Positions 7,724 through 15,500 are shown, counted from the stretch's first letter. The stretch: DNA of 64,000 nt from Pseudomonadota bacterium (GCA_016125375.1 WGLU01000001.1:434001-498000); one strand, 5' to 3'. Program-made: numbers and translations. Notes: generated from the sequence alone by a model not told the origin.

Positions 7724-8998
7724 TTAAACATGCTGATAAATGGGGAACTTGGCGCACAGGTCTGCCACGTCCGCACGGACACGGCTTTCTACCTGGGCAT
7801 CGCCATCCGGGTTGTGGCTGAGAGCTTGCAGCACCTCGAAAATCCACTCGCCAACTTGTTTGAACTCGTCCTGTTTGAAGCCGCGGGTGGTCGCAGCGGG
7901 CGTGCCCAAACGGATGCCCGATGTAATCATGGGGCTTTCCGTATCAAACGGGACGGCGTTTTTGTTGCAGGTCAGGCCTGCACGTTCCAGCGCGTGTTCG
8001 GCGGCCTTTCCTGTGACTTTGAGGCTGCGCAGATCAACCAGCATCAGGTGGTTGTCTGTCCCGCCGCTGACCATACGCACACCGCGGCTGGAGAGCGTAT
8101 CCGCCAGCGCGTGGGCATTGAGGATAACCTGTTTGCAGTAATCTTTAAACTCAGGGCGCAGTGCCTCGCCAAACGAGACGGCTTTGGCGGCAATCACGTG
8201 CATGAGCGGACCGCCCTGCATACCCGGGAACACCGAGCTGTTGATCTTTTTGGCCAGTTCCTTGTCATTGGTCAAAATCATCCCGCCGCGGGGGCCGCGC
8301 AAGGTTTTGTGGGTCGTAGTGGTGACAAAATGGGCGTGCTCCATGGGGCTTGCGTGCAGGCCTGTTGCGACCAGACCGGCGATGTGCGCCATATCGACCA
8401 ACAAATAAGCGCCCACAGCGTCGGCAACTTTGCGGAACTTGACCCAGTCGATCACGCGCGGATAGGCACTGGCACCGGCGATGATGAGCTTGGGTTTGAC
8501 CTCTTTGGCGATGGTTTCCAACGCGTCGTAATCAATGGTTTCGGTATCCTGGCGCAGGCCGTAGAAGGCTGTTTTGAACCACTTGCCCGAAAAGTTGACC
8601 GGCGAGCCGTGGGTCAGGTGGCCGCCCTGGTCCAGCGACATGCCCAAAATGGTATCGCCCGGGGTGAGTACGCTGTTGAATACTTCCTGATTGGCCTGCG
8701 AGCCGGAGTGCGGCTGGACGTTGACGAACTCGGCCCCAAAGAGCTGCTTGGCGCGCTCGCGTGCCAGCACTTCCACCTCGTCCACAAACTCACACCCGCC
8801 GTAATAACGGCGACCGGGGTAGCCTTCGGCATATTTGTTGGTCATCAGGCAGCCCTGAGCCTCCAGTACCGCGCGGCTGACAATATTCTCCGAGGCAATC
8901 AGCTCAATCTGGTCACGTTGGCGGCTGAACTCACCCTGAATGGCCTTGAACACATCGGCATCCGTTTGCGCAAGGGCGTGGTCGAAAAAGCGGCTCAT
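7724..8998 (-). CDS. glyA: Serine hydroxymethyltransferase
   Basis: 424 residues. This PLP enzyme converts serine and tetrahydrofolate to glycine and methylene-THF, the main one-carbon source. The PLP lysine is in [17 protein letters not shown]. Other signatures are [29 protein letters not shown] and [12 protein letters not shown]. It sits between rpiB (6 bases) and nrdR (14 bases), forming an rpiB-glyA-nrdR-nusB operon. Confidence 0.98.
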   Translation of the reverse strand: MSRFFDHALAQTDADVFKAIQGEFSRQRDQIELIASENIVSRAVLEAQGCLMTNKYAEGYPGRRYYGGCEFVDEVEVLARERAKQLFGAEFVNVQPHSGSQANQEVFNSVLTPGDTILGMSLDQGGHLTHGSPVNFSGKWFKTAFYGLRQDTETIDYDALETIAKEVKPKLIIAGASAYPRVIDWVKFRKVADAVGAYLLVDMAHIAGLVATGLHASPMEHAHFVTTTTHKTLRGPRGGMILTNDKELAKKINSSVFPGMQGGPLMHVIAAKAVSFGEALRPEFKDYCKQVILNAHALADTLSSRGVRMVSGGTDNHLMLVDLRSLKVTGKAAEHALERAGLTCNKNAVPFDTESPMITSGIRLGTPAATTRGFKQDEFKQVGEWIFEVLQALSHNPDGDAQVESRVRADVADLCAKFPIYQHV

Positions 8999-9004
8999 GT
9001 TGGG

Positions 9005-9442
9005 TTACTCCGGTTTCTTATCCAGTTTTTCTACGCGGCGGGCATGGCGGCCGCCTTCAAAATCGGTTGTATAGAACGTCTCCAGACAGGCGATGGCGGT
9101 GGGGATATCCAGCACACGCCCGCCCATGCAGAGCACATTCGCGTTGTTGTGGGCGCGGGCCAGGTGGGCGGTATTGGTGTCGTGCACGAGTGCCGCACGG
9201 ATGCCCGGGTAACGGTTGGCGCGGATGGATACACCGATACCTGTGCCGCACAGCAGCACGCCAAAGTCGGCCTGATGGCTCAGAATAACAGCGGCCAGCT
9301 CATTGGCTTTGTCCGGATAGTCAACACTATCGGCCGTCTGTGGCCCGAGGTCGGTGACCACTGCGCCGTGGTCTTTCAGCCAAACAGCCAACGCCTGTCG
9401 CATATCGACAGCCGCATGGTCGCTTGCCAAAACCCAACGCAC
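9005..9442 (-). CDS. rpiB: Ribose-5-phosphate isomerase B
   Basis: 145 residues, RpiB/LacA fold. It interconverts ribose 5-phosphate and ribulose 5-phosphate. Signatures are ASDHAA near the N-terminus, DYPDKANELA, the active-site loop LLCGTGIGVSIRANRYPGIRAAL with Cys, and HNNANVLCMGGR. The start is GTG at 9442 with AGGGGG about ten bases before. That Shine-Dalgarno is complementary to an upstream CCCCCTGA stretch (separate entry). It is the first gene of the glyA operon. Confidence 0.95.
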   Translation of the reverse strand: MRWVLASDHAAVDMRQALAVWLKDHGAVVTDLGPQTADSVDYPDKANELAAVILSHQADFGVLLCGTGIGVSIRANRYPGIRAALVHDTNTAHLARAHNNANVLCMGGRVLDIPTAIACLETFYTTDFEGGRHARRVEKLDKKPE

Positions 9443-9450
9443 GTGGTGTT

Positions 9451-9530
9451 AACCCCCTGATAGACTTAGTGCCCTCATTTAACCACAACATGATGGGCTT
9501 TCCAACCCAATTGTAGGCGCTTCAGGGGGT
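9451..9530 (-). promoter_or_regulatory. Long-range stem that could hide the rpiB ribosome binding site
   Basis: Nine bases, ACCCCCTGA at the 5' side of the minus-strand leader, pair perfectly with TCAGGGGGT, which contains the rpiB Shine-Dalgarno. The loop is about 60 bases. The pairing is seen in the sequence; a regulatory role is inference. Confidence 0.35.
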
Positions 9531-9553
9531 GTTGGCGCTAGATGTTGTAGCCG

Positions 9554-10102
9554 TCAGACCGTCGTATCAACCGTCACTGGCGCGCCGCGCTGACCACAGC
9601 CGTCGGCACGTACAGGGAGTTGGATTGCCGGCGTCGGCGCATCCCCTGACTGAACTGCATCCCAAGCCTGTAGAGCGGCATCAATGCTCAGACCTGTGTA
9701 TTGCAGGCTGAACTGCTCCACTTCCACATGAACATTGATGCTGATGGCCGTGACGGTTTCCATGCCACCATCGGGGTCGAGCAGGCGCCGTTGCTGCTGG
9801 TAGTAGCCCAGCACCTCTTCTAGCGAATGTTTGGGCTGCGCCTCTCTCGCTCTGGCATTGAACTCCATCAGCCCTATAAGGGCGGCGATGGTTTTCATCA
9901 GCTTGTCGTGCGTGCGGCCCGTGGTGTGGGCGTCCGCCATTGCCAGCAGACGGATAACGGAGGCTTTCTCCTGCCCGGTCATCCTGTCGGAGTTGGCGAC
10001 ATAGCCCATGATGGTCAGCGCCTCATCACTGGGCTGGTACCATTTGGGTTGCTGTATCTGGATGTTGACGTTCAAGTCGAGCGTGGTGCGCTGGTACGAC
10101 AT
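9554..10102 (-). CDS. Hypothetical protein
   Basis: 182 residues from MSYQRTTLDL; an upstream in-frame ATG at 10156 would add 18 residues, and neither has a convincing Shine-Dalgarno. I do not recognise the family. The sequence is soluble-looking, with a helical middle (MTGQEKASVIRLLAMADAHT and KLMKTIAALIGLMEF) and no signal peptide or membrane helix. The C-terminal 30 residues look disordered. It lies alone between rpiB and a divergent unknown gene. Codon use resembles its neighbours. Confidence 0.6.
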   Translation of the reverse strand: MSYQRTTLDLNVNIQIQQPKWYQPSDEALTIMGYVANSDRMTGQEKASVIRLLAMADAHTTGRTHDKLMKTIAALIGLMEFNARAREAQPKHSLEEVLGYYQQQRRLLDPDGGMETVTAISINVHVEVEQFSLQYTGLSIDAALQAWDAVQSGDAPTPAIQLPVRADGCGQRGAPVTVDTTV

Positions 10103-10276
10103 CCGCAGCTCGCTTGCATTGAAGTGCGCCGCAACGGGCGCGCGTGGATCTATCATGGTGGTCTACCTAACCATTGTTTTCCCTAAATGCGGTTTTACGT
10201 AAACCGCAGGCGGGCGTCCCTTCCCGCTGCTATTTTATGTTTGCCCGCACAAGCACAGGCGCGTAGATATACTTAC

Positions 10277-10798
10277 ATGAGCATGCAGACACCCGCCTCG
10301 CGCCGTAATTTCTTTACCAAACTGATGACCAGTTGCGTCAGGTCGTTCGAGCATGGCCACGCCAGCGGCGTATTTGGCGAGCAAGGCTACGAGGTAACCC
10401 TGCCTGAAGGCGCTACCCACCTGCTGTGCACCACGGAGCGCATGCCGATTGCGGCAGGTGATGGACTGGCCGTTGCCGCCTTTAAACGCCTGCCCCGCAA
10501 CTGGCAGGGCTGCGCCGAACACTTTGACGGCAAGACCGTAACCGTACTGAGCGACAAACCTATCCGCCATGCCGACGGTCTTGACCGACTGGTCATTCTG
10601 AACCCGCCCGACGACTATATCGCCCCTTGCCCCGTGCTGCTGGTCTTTGATGCCCGCACCACCGACAGTGCCGCCATGAGCCTGATTCAGATTGCCCGCC
10701 AGCCGGCAAACAGCGACGTGTTTTTTGGCGATATGGAATGGTATCCGGACGCCCCGCTGGTTACCCGCATCCGCACCTTTGCCTGCCTTAAGGCATAA
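10277..10798 (+). CDS. Hypothetical protein
   Basis: 173 residues from MSMQTPASRRNFF; the frame opens at 10187 but the extra N-terminus looks non-coding. I do not recognise the family. It has several Cys residues, a mixed alpha/beta composition and a C-terminal MSLIQIARQPANSDVFFGDMEWYPDAP. There is no signal peptide or membrane span. A tetraloop hairpin terminator follows immediately. It is convergent with the small YdcH-like gene and divergent from the preceding unknown gene. Confidence 0.55.
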   Translation: MSMQTPASRRNFFTKLMTSCVRSFEHGHASGVFGEQGYEVTLPEGATHLLCTTERMPIAAGDGLAVAAFKRLPRNWQGCAEHFDGKTVTVLSDKPIRHADGLDRLVILNPPDDYIAPCPVLLVFDARTTDSAAMSLIQIARQPANSDVFFGDMEWYPDAPLVTRIRTFACLKA

Positions 10799-10800
10799 AA

Positions 10801-10825
10801 AAGCCCCGCCATTGCGGCGGGGCTT
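10801..10825 (-). terminator. Terminator between two convergent genes
   Basis: Stem aagccccgcc with cggcggggctt around a short loop. On the minus strand it is followed by TTTTTTA, so it best serves the YdcH-like gene. On the plus strand the T-run is weak. Confidence 0.8.
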
Positions 10826-10846
10826 GTGTGTTCATTTTTACAGCTA

Positions 10847-11053
10847 TCAATGTAGCTTCCGTCGTTCGATGGCGGCCATCTCGTCGCGCAACCTCAGTTT
10901 AATTCGCTTCAGCTGTGTCACGGTGGTCGGGTCAAGGGACGGCGAAGCACGCAGAGTTTCGAGTTTTTTCTCAATCACCTCATGCTCGGTCTGGAGCTTG
11001 CGGTAGGTGTAGTCATGATTGAGAAGTTCAGTCGAAATAGCGTGATTGCGCAT
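10847..11053 (-). CDS. YdcH/DUF465-family small protein
   Basis: 68 residues, mostly charged helix. The family pattern is clear: LLNHDYTYRKLQTEHEVIEKKL then LKRIKLRLRDEMAAIERR. Members form short coiled coils; their cellular role is unknown. It has its own transcript, with an AAGGAGG-like site upstream and a terminator downstream, and is divergent from glnA. Confidence 0.85.
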   Translation of the reverse strand: MRNHAISTELLNHDYTYRKLQTEHEVIEKKLETLRASPSLDPTTVTQLKRIKLRLRDEMAAIERRKLH

Positions 11054-11184
11054 TGTACTCGCCTCCTTGGTTATTGTTTAAGACCGAATCGGTCACCTGT
11101 TTAAGCTTGGCCCTCGCCAGCCGATTATGCAACCCGCTGCCCCCTAAATTTTGTCAAAAAATCTGGGCAAAAAATCCAGCAAGA

Positions 11185-11242
11185 TGGCACGATTTTTTCC
11201 TTTACAATGTTTCAGGCGTTTAGGTAGCATTTTGCATTGCAA
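11185..11242 (+). promoter_or_regulatory. Candidate glnA promoter region
   Basis: Two overlapping possibilities. TGGCAC at 11185 with TTTCC about eleven bases later resembles a sigma-54 promoter, but the -12 GC is imperfect. TTTACA at 11201 with TAGCAT at 11225 (18-base spacer) resembles a sigma-70 promoter. A perfect palindrome TTGCATTGCAA lies at 11232-11242. A start here is expected; which one is used cannot be told. Confidence 0.35.
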
Positions 11243-11268
11243 CACTAACCCCAATAGGGATTATTAAA

Positions 11269-12684
11269 ATGGACGCCATTAAAAACGTATTTAAACTGAT
11301 TGAAGAAAACGATATTGAGTTTGTGGATTTCCGCTTCTGTGATTTTAACGGGAAGTGGCGCCACATTACCTTCTCCGTAACCGAACTGGACGAGAAGGTG
11401 TTCCAGCAGGGCCTCAACTTTGACGGTTCTTCGATCGAGGGCTGGTGCCCGATCAACAAATCCGACATGTTCTACGTGCCGGACGCCACCAGCGCCTTCA
11501 TCGACCCCTTTATGTCGCACCCCACTGTGGTCCTGATTTGCGACATCGTCGATCCTACCAATGGTAAACCCTACAACCGCGACCCGCGTGGTGTTGCAAA
11601 GCGGGCTGAACAATTTGCCAAGCAGACTGGCGTCGCTGACCAGGCATTTTTCGGCCCCGAGCTCGAGTTTTTCCTGTTCGACGACGTAACCTATAGCGCG
11701 AAGCCTAACGAGTCGTTCCACAAGATCGACGCCTCCACAGGCGCATGGAACCGCGGTACCAAGCTGGAAGAAGGCAGCCACGGCCACATTGCCGGCATGA
11801 AAGGCAACTACTTCTCGCTGGCACCGGTTGACCGCAACCATGACATCCGTTCCGAAATGTGCAGCGTGCTGCGTAAAATCGGTATCGATATGCACCTGCA
11901 CCACGGCGAAGTTGCAACCGCCGGCCAAAGCGAGCTGGGCATGCGCTTTAACACCCTGACCCGCAAGGCCGACGAAGTGCTGATGTACAAGTACGTTGTG
12001 CACAACGTTGCTGACCTGTTCGGCAAAACCGCAACCTTTATGCCCAAGCCGCTGGCTGGCGACAACGGTAGCGGTATGCACGTTCACCAGTCCCTGTGGA
12101 AAGCTGGCAAAAACCTGTTTGCCGGTAACCAGTATGACGGCCTGAGCGACACCGCCCTGCACTACATCGGCGGTATCATCAAGCATGCCAAAGCCATCAA
12201 CGCATTCACCAACCCGACGACCAACAGCTACAAGCGTCTGATCCCGGGTTATGAGGCACCGGTTATCCTGACCTACGCCGCACGTAACCGTTCGGCTTCC
12301 ATCCGGATTCCGGCTTCCGGTACCTCGGCTGCCGCCAAGCGTATCGAAGTCCGCTTCCCCGACCCGACCGCCAACCCGTATCTGGGTATGGCCGCCATGC
12401 TGATGGCAGGTCTGGACGGCGTGAAGAACAAAATCGATCCGGGCAAAGCGCTGGAAGACAACCTCTACGCCCGCTCGGCCGATGATGTTGCCAAGCTGCC
12501 GCAGGTTTGCGGTTCGCTGGAAGAAGCGCTGCGCAACCTCGATGCAGACCGCGACTTCCTGAAAGAAGGCGGTGTGTTCGATGACGATATGATCGACGCC
12601 TACATCGAGCTCAAGTCCGAGGATGTTGTTCGCCTGAACCACACCCCGGCTCCGATTGAGTTCGAAATGTACTTCAGCGCCTAA
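11269..12684 (+). CDS. glnA: Glutamine synthetase, type I
   Basis: 471 residues, the normal length for GS-I, which makes glutamine from glutamate and ammonia. Visible are NFDGSSIEGW, the metal-binding FGPELEFFLF and GNGSGMHVHQSLW, the loop NPTTNSYKRLIPGYEAPV and the arginine-rich RNRSASIRIP. The tyrosine in DNLYARSADD fits the adenylylation site, so GlnE-type control is likely. No glnB lies next to it, although glnB-glnA is usual in alphaproteobacteria. It has its own leader and a terminator. Confidence 0.98.
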   Translation: MDAIKNVFKLIEENDIEFVDFRFCDFNGKWRHITFSVTELDEKVFQQGLNFDGSSIEGWCPINKSDMFYVPDATSAFIDPFMSHPTVVLICDIVDPTNGKPYNRDPRGVAKRAEQFAKQTGVADQAFFGPELEFFLFDDVTYSAKPNESFHKIDASTGAWNRGTKLEEGSHGHIAGMKGNYFSLAPVDRNHDIRSEMCSVLRKIGIDMHLHHGEVATAGQSELGMRFNTLTRKADEVLMYKYVVHNVADLFGKTATFMPKPLAGDNGSGMHVHQSLWKAGKNLFAGNQYDGLSDTALHYIGGIIKHAKAINAFTNPTTNSYKRLIPGYEAPVILTYAARNRSASIRIPASGTSAAAKRIEVRFPDPTANPYLGMAAMLMAGLDGVKNKIDPGKALEDNLYARSADDVAKLPQVCGSLEEALRNLDADRDFLKEGGVFDDDMIDAYIELKSEDVVRLNHTPAPIEFEMYFSA

Positions 12685-12705
12685 GCTGGCTTACAACTGA
12701 CGGAG

Positions 12706-12735
12706 AGAGGCTGCCACGGCAGCCTCTTTCTTTAT
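12706..12735 (+). terminator. Terminator after glnA
   Basis: Nearly perfect stem agaggctgc cacg gcagcctct followed by TTCTTTAT. Confidence 0.85.
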
Positions 12736-12736
12736 G

Positions 12737-12765
12737 TTGACAGCATCATGCAATACGTCTAAACA
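12737..12765 (+). promoter_or_regulatory. Sigma-70 type promoter for the NADAR gene
   Basis: TTGACA at 12737, 17-base spacer, TAAACA at 12760. The sequence after it, up to about 12810, closely resembles the leader of the small gene at 13504 (shared TTTCCCCCAA and GTGGC). Confidence 0.6.
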
Positions 12766-12864
12766 AGGTTCCTTCCCTTACACCTTAACGTTTCCCCCAA
12801 AATCAGTGGCCACCCTGTGCCGCGTCCTTTTTCTTCTTTCGTATTTCCAGCTGGAGCGTATTCC

Positions 12865-13392
12865 ATGCACAACACCATTAATCAGGGCAGTTATGCCCTT
12901 AAATCCCATCAGGATCCGCGCACTGTTATCCTCGCTTTCCGCGGAGACTACGCCTTCCTGAGCAACTTTGCGCCTTGCACGGTTATTTTGCCTGCCGAGG
13001 GCAACCTGCCGGCGATGATATTCAACTCCACCGAACAGGCGTACATGGCCTGGAAGACGCTGGACCTTGACGTGCGCAAGGCCATTCAGGCCGCAACGCC
13101 GGGTGAGGCCAAGCGCATGACCCATGAAGATGGGTTTCCCCTCCGCCCCGATTATTCGGACGCGGGGCGACTGGCCATCATGCTGGAACTCAACCGCCAG
13201 AAGTACAGCATTCGCAATCCCGAGCTGCGCAAACAACTGCTGGCAACGGGGCACGCCCTGCTCATCGAGGGCAACGACTGGGGCGACACGTTCTTCGGCT
13301 TCAGCTTCATCGACGGCTGGGGCCACAACCATCTCGGCCGCATCCTGATGCAGATCCGCGACGATATCCGGGCCTACATCCACAGCGCCTGA
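12865..13392 (+). CDS. NADAR-domain protein (YbiA/RibX-like)
   Basis: 175 residues from MHNTINQG; GGAG precedes this ATG, while the earlier in-frame start at 12817 lacks support. Family motifs are FRGDYAFLSNFAPC, the central FNSTEQAYMAWKT, the GEAKR loop, and the C-terminal NDWGDTFFGF followed by GHNHLGRILMQIR. NADAR proteins are N-glycosidases; described activities include hydrolysis of early riboflavin intermediates and removal of ADP-ribose from nucleobases. Which applies here is unknown. It is a single-domain form with its own promoter. Confidence 0.88.
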   Translation: MHNTINQGSYALKSHQDPRTVILAFRGDYAFLSNFAPCTVILPAEGNLPAMIFNSTEQAYMAWKTLDLDVRKAIQAATPGEAKRMTHEDGFPLRPDYSDAGRLAIMLELNRQKYSIRNPELRKQLLATGHALLIEGNDWGDTFFGFSFIDGWGHNHLGRILMQIRDDIRAYIHSA

Positions 13393-13418
13393 AAAACATG
13401 CAGCAATGCTGATGCCTC

Positions 13419-13448
13419 TTGACGGCAGGGCGGCAAACCCGCTAGAAA
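13419..13448 (+). promoter_or_regulatory. Candidate promoter for the first mini zinc-ribbon gene
   Basis: TTGACG at 13419, 18-base spacer, TAGAAA at 13443. The -10 is weak, but the downstream leader aligns with that of the NADAR gene, which supports it. Confidence 0.4.
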
Positions 13449-13503
13449 GAAGGCTCCAATCTCCCTTGCCCTTTACCCTTTCCCCCAATTGATCGGTGGC
13501 GCT

Positions 13504-13632
13504 ATGGCAACCCCATGGAAAGCCTTTTCTGGTAACGGCATTCCGCCGGACCAGCGCTGCACAACCTGCAACGGTTCCGGCAAACATGCCGGTATCAAAT
13601 GCTTCAAGTGTGGCGGGACAGGCCGTAAATAG
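13504..13632 (+). CDS. Tiny CxxCxGxG zinc-ribbon protein, copy 1
   Basis: 42 residues, MATPWKAFSGNGIPPDQR followed by two DnaJ-like motifs, CTTCNGSG and CFKCGGTG, and ending GRK. Four cysteines suit one zinc ion, like half of the DnaJ zinc domain. GGTGG lies four bases before the ATG, and a strong terminator follows 15 bases after the stop, so this is a complete small gene. A second related gene lies 172 bases downstream. Partner and function are unknown; binding to protein or RNA is a guess. Confidence 0.7.
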   Translation: MATPWKAFSGNGIPPDQRCTTCNGSGKHAGIKCFKCGGTGRK

Positions 13633-13647
13633 GCCGGAACAAACGAT

Positions 13648-13674
13648 GGGCAGCCGTAAGGCTGCCCTTTTTTA
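13648..13674 (+). terminator. Terminator after mini zinc-ribbon gene 1
   Basis: Stem gggcagcc gtaa ggctgccc followed by six T. Confidence 0.92.
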
Positions 13675-13702
13675 TTGCATTGCAGCAGCTGGCACATATA
13701 CA
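13675..13702 (+). promoter_or_regulatory. Candidate promoter for mini zinc-ribbon gene 2
   Basis: TTGCAT at 13675, 16-base spacer, TATACA at 13697, placed just after the previous terminator. The resulting leader of about 95 bases is rich in ACA/CAGCAA repeats (13751-13795). Confidence 0.35.
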
Positions 13703-13804
13703 ATGAAAAGTAACAGGTGGGGTTCACCCGCCAATTACATCCCAAAAACCATAACGCAACCCGCAACAGCAACCCAACAGCAGCAACAGCGAGCGTGTCA
13801 CATG

Positions 13805-13927
13805 ATGCCCTGCTTTCTACCGCTGCGTGGCCTGATTGTGTTTGCCGAGGCCTGCAAAGGCTGCGGCGGCACCGGCCGCAAGGCGGGCATGAAATGCTTC
13901 CGCTGCAAGGGTACGGGGCGTAAGTAG
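13805..13927 (+). CDS. Tiny CxxCxGxG zinc-ribbon protein, copy 2
   Basis: 40 residues. After a hydrophobic N-terminus MPCFLPLRGLIVFAEA come CKGCGGTG and CFRCKGTG, ending GRK. About 15 of the last 24 positions match copy 1. The start is uncertain: the frame stays open upstream as far as 13496, and no good Shine-Dalgarno precedes 13805, so the protein could be longer. The hydrophobic N-terminal stretch, absent from copy 1, may be a short anchor. A bidirectional terminator follows. Confidence 0.6.
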   Translation: MPCFLPLRGLIVFAEACKGCGGTGRKAGMKCFRCKGTGRK

Positions 13928-13991
13928 GCCCCTCTGCCCTTTCGGCAGGATGACGAGACGTGGAACCCCCACGGCAGGTATCTGCAAACAA

Positions 13992-14017
13992 AAAAGCCGC
14001 CCCGAAGGGCGGCTTTT
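13992..14017 (+). terminator. Bidirectional terminator
   Basis: Stem gccgccc / gggcggc with A-run on the left and TTTT on the right, between convergent genes. Confidence 0.85.
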
Positions 14018-14028
14018 GTTCGTTTGTC

Positions 14029-14289
14029 TCAGGCCTCGGCCATCAGCTTGCGGGCGTAGTAGAGGGTGGCGTCATCCGGCAACTGATTGGGTGCCAGACC
14101 CAGCTTCTGCTCCAGCATACGCAGTTCCTGCTGAGTGCGGCCGTGCGCGTCGATGAGAGTCTCCACATGCGGGTGGTAGCCCATGGTGTACGGGCGGTCC
14201 AGCCACAGGTAGTCCATCAGCTGGCCGATGATACGGTCCAGCCGGTCACGCAGGCGCAGCAGCTGCGCAACGAGATTTTTGAAATCCAT
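14029..14289 (-). CDS. Hypothetical small protein
   Basis: 86 residues, no family recognised. The N-terminal half MDFKNLVAQLLRLRDRLDRIIGQLMDYLW is amphipathic helix, and a second helix HGRTQQELRMLEQKLGL follows, so a helical hairpin or coiled coil is likely. No signal peptide or cysteine pattern. It starts 11 bases after the pgsA stop and so is probably co-transcribed with it. Any link to phospholipid synthesis is only suggested by this position. Confidence 0.65.
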   Translation of the reverse strand: MDFKNLVAQLLRLRDRLDRIIGQLMDYLWLDRPYTMGYHPHVETLIDAHGRTQQELRMLEQKLGLAPNQLPDDATLYYARKLMAEA

Positions 14290-14300
14290 TTATACCTCAA

Positions 14301-14870
14301 TCAGTCAGGGGTAGAAGACGACCAGCGCAGATGCGGCAAAGCCTTGCGGACATAGTCCACGCCGGTAAGGACGGTCAGGATGACCGCGACCCACATCAGA
14401 ACAACGCCAAGGGTGAGAAGACCGCCAGCCGTGGCGGCATCGGAAAACCCGCCCGAGAGAATCACGGCCGAGATGGCCGTCATCTGCACGGTGGTTTTCC
14501 ACTTGGCAAGACCTGTGACCTTGAGGTCGACACCAGCCTTGGCCAAGTACTCCCGCATGCCGGAAATCAGCACCTCGCGGAACGCGATGATAACTGCGGG
14601 AATCAACAGTTGCGGCTGCGACCCGACAAGCATGAACAGAGCCGCAAAGACGAGCAGCTTGTCAGCAATGGGGTCGAGGCACGCACCGAAAGGCGACGTC
14701 ACGCCGAGCTTACGCGCCAGCATGCCGTCAAAATAGTCGGTCACGGCAGCAGTCACGAACAGCCCGAAGGCCACCCACGCCGCCAGCGTACCGCCAAGAT
14801 AGAATGCCCCCACAAACAGCGGTATCACCGCTATCCTCAAGAGCGTCAGGATGTTGGGGAGGTTTTGCAT
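14301..14870 (-). CDS. pgsA: CDP-diacylglycerol-glycerol-3-phosphate 3-phosphatidyltransferase
   Basis: 189 residues, an inner-membrane enzyme making phosphatidylglycerophosphate. The CDP-alcohol phosphotransferase motif is complete: DYFDGMLARKLGVTSPFGACLDPIAD in residues of the second helix region, with all metal-binding Asp present. The start MQNLPNILTLLRI at 14870 matches the family and has AGGTGG before it; the frame opens earlier at 14933. The next enzyme of the pathway, PgpA, is encoded at 47.2 kb. Confidence 0.95.
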   Translation of the reverse strand: MQNLPNILTLLRIAVIPLFVGAFYLGGTLAAWVAFGLFVTAAVTDYFDGMLARKLGVTSPFGACLDPIADKLLVFAALFMLVGSQPQLLIPAVIIAFREVLISGMREYLAKAGVDLKVTGLAKWKTTVQMTAISAVILSGGFSDAATAGGLLTLGVVLMWVAVILTVLTGVDYVRKALPHLRWSSSTPD

Positions 14871-15077
14871 AACCCACCTGTAACAAGGGTTTGCGTAGAA
14901 AAGGCAAGAAAGGAAAGAAGAAAGCTTCAACATGCCTTATACTCCACTTAACGGTGTGTCCCAAGCCCTTTTTGTAGAGCTTTTTATTTGAGTGTGACAC
15001 AGGATGTATGCTTGAACAACCGCCGCTTTTATGCTTTTTTATTTACAAAAATCCCGCAAAACCTTAGGTTATACGCC

Positions 15078-15479
15078 ATGATAGATGTACAAAAACTGCC
15101 CAGTCAGTCCACACCCCGAGGCGAGGTCGCCCTGGAAGTGATGATTATGCCTAAAGACCTTAACCATCACCAGACAGCGTTTGGCGGTGCCATCCTGTCC
15201 TACATGGACCTCGCAGGGTCTGCCATTGCCATGAAGCGCTCCAAAAGCAAGGTGATGCTGAAGGCCTTTACCAGCGCCACATTCGACAAGCCGATTTTTG
15301 TGTCCGAACGGGCGGTTTTTTACGGCCACGTCACCCGTGTGGGTAAAACATCCATGACCGTGCAGATTGAAGTCTGGCGCGATAACATCCCCGAGGATAC
15401 ACAAGAGCTGGCCGGCACGGCCGAAATCATCTACGTGGCCGTGGGTAGCGACCTGCGCCCCCGCCCTGTTGACCGTTAA
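15078..15479 (+). CDS. Acyl-CoA thioesterase, YciA-like hotdog protein
   Basis: 133 residues from MIDVQKLPS; the frame is open from 14988 but the family starts near here. Hotdog-fold acyl-CoA hydrolase features are LEVMIMPKDLNHHQTAFGGAILSYMDLAGSAIA, with the Asn-His and Asp-containing active site, then FDKPIFVSERAVFYGHV. It cleaves acyl-CoA to free acid and CoA; substrate length cannot be read from sequence. It lies 21 bases before parE on the same strand. Confidence 0.88.
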   Translation: MIDVQKLPSQSTPRGEVALEVMIMPKDLNHHQTAFGGAILSYMDLAGSAIAMKRSKSKVMLKAFTSATFDKPIFVSERAVFYGHVTRVGKTSMTVQIEVWRDNIPEDTQELAGTAEIIYVAVGSDLRPRPVDR

Positions 15480-15500
15480 GATTTTTTAAGGCAGACCCAC

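Noticed and set aside
7730-9460. 576-residue open frame opposite glyA and rpiB
   Set aside because: Antisense shadow of well-identified genes; no plausible protein features or start signals.
11245-12642. 465-residue open frame opposite glnA
   Set aside because: Shadow of glutamine synthetase; no family features.
13703-13804. N-terminal extension of mini zinc-ribbon protein 2 from ATG 13703
   Set aside because: That ATG lies right after the candidate -10 TATACA and the encoded stretch is low-complexity; not excluded, but less likely.
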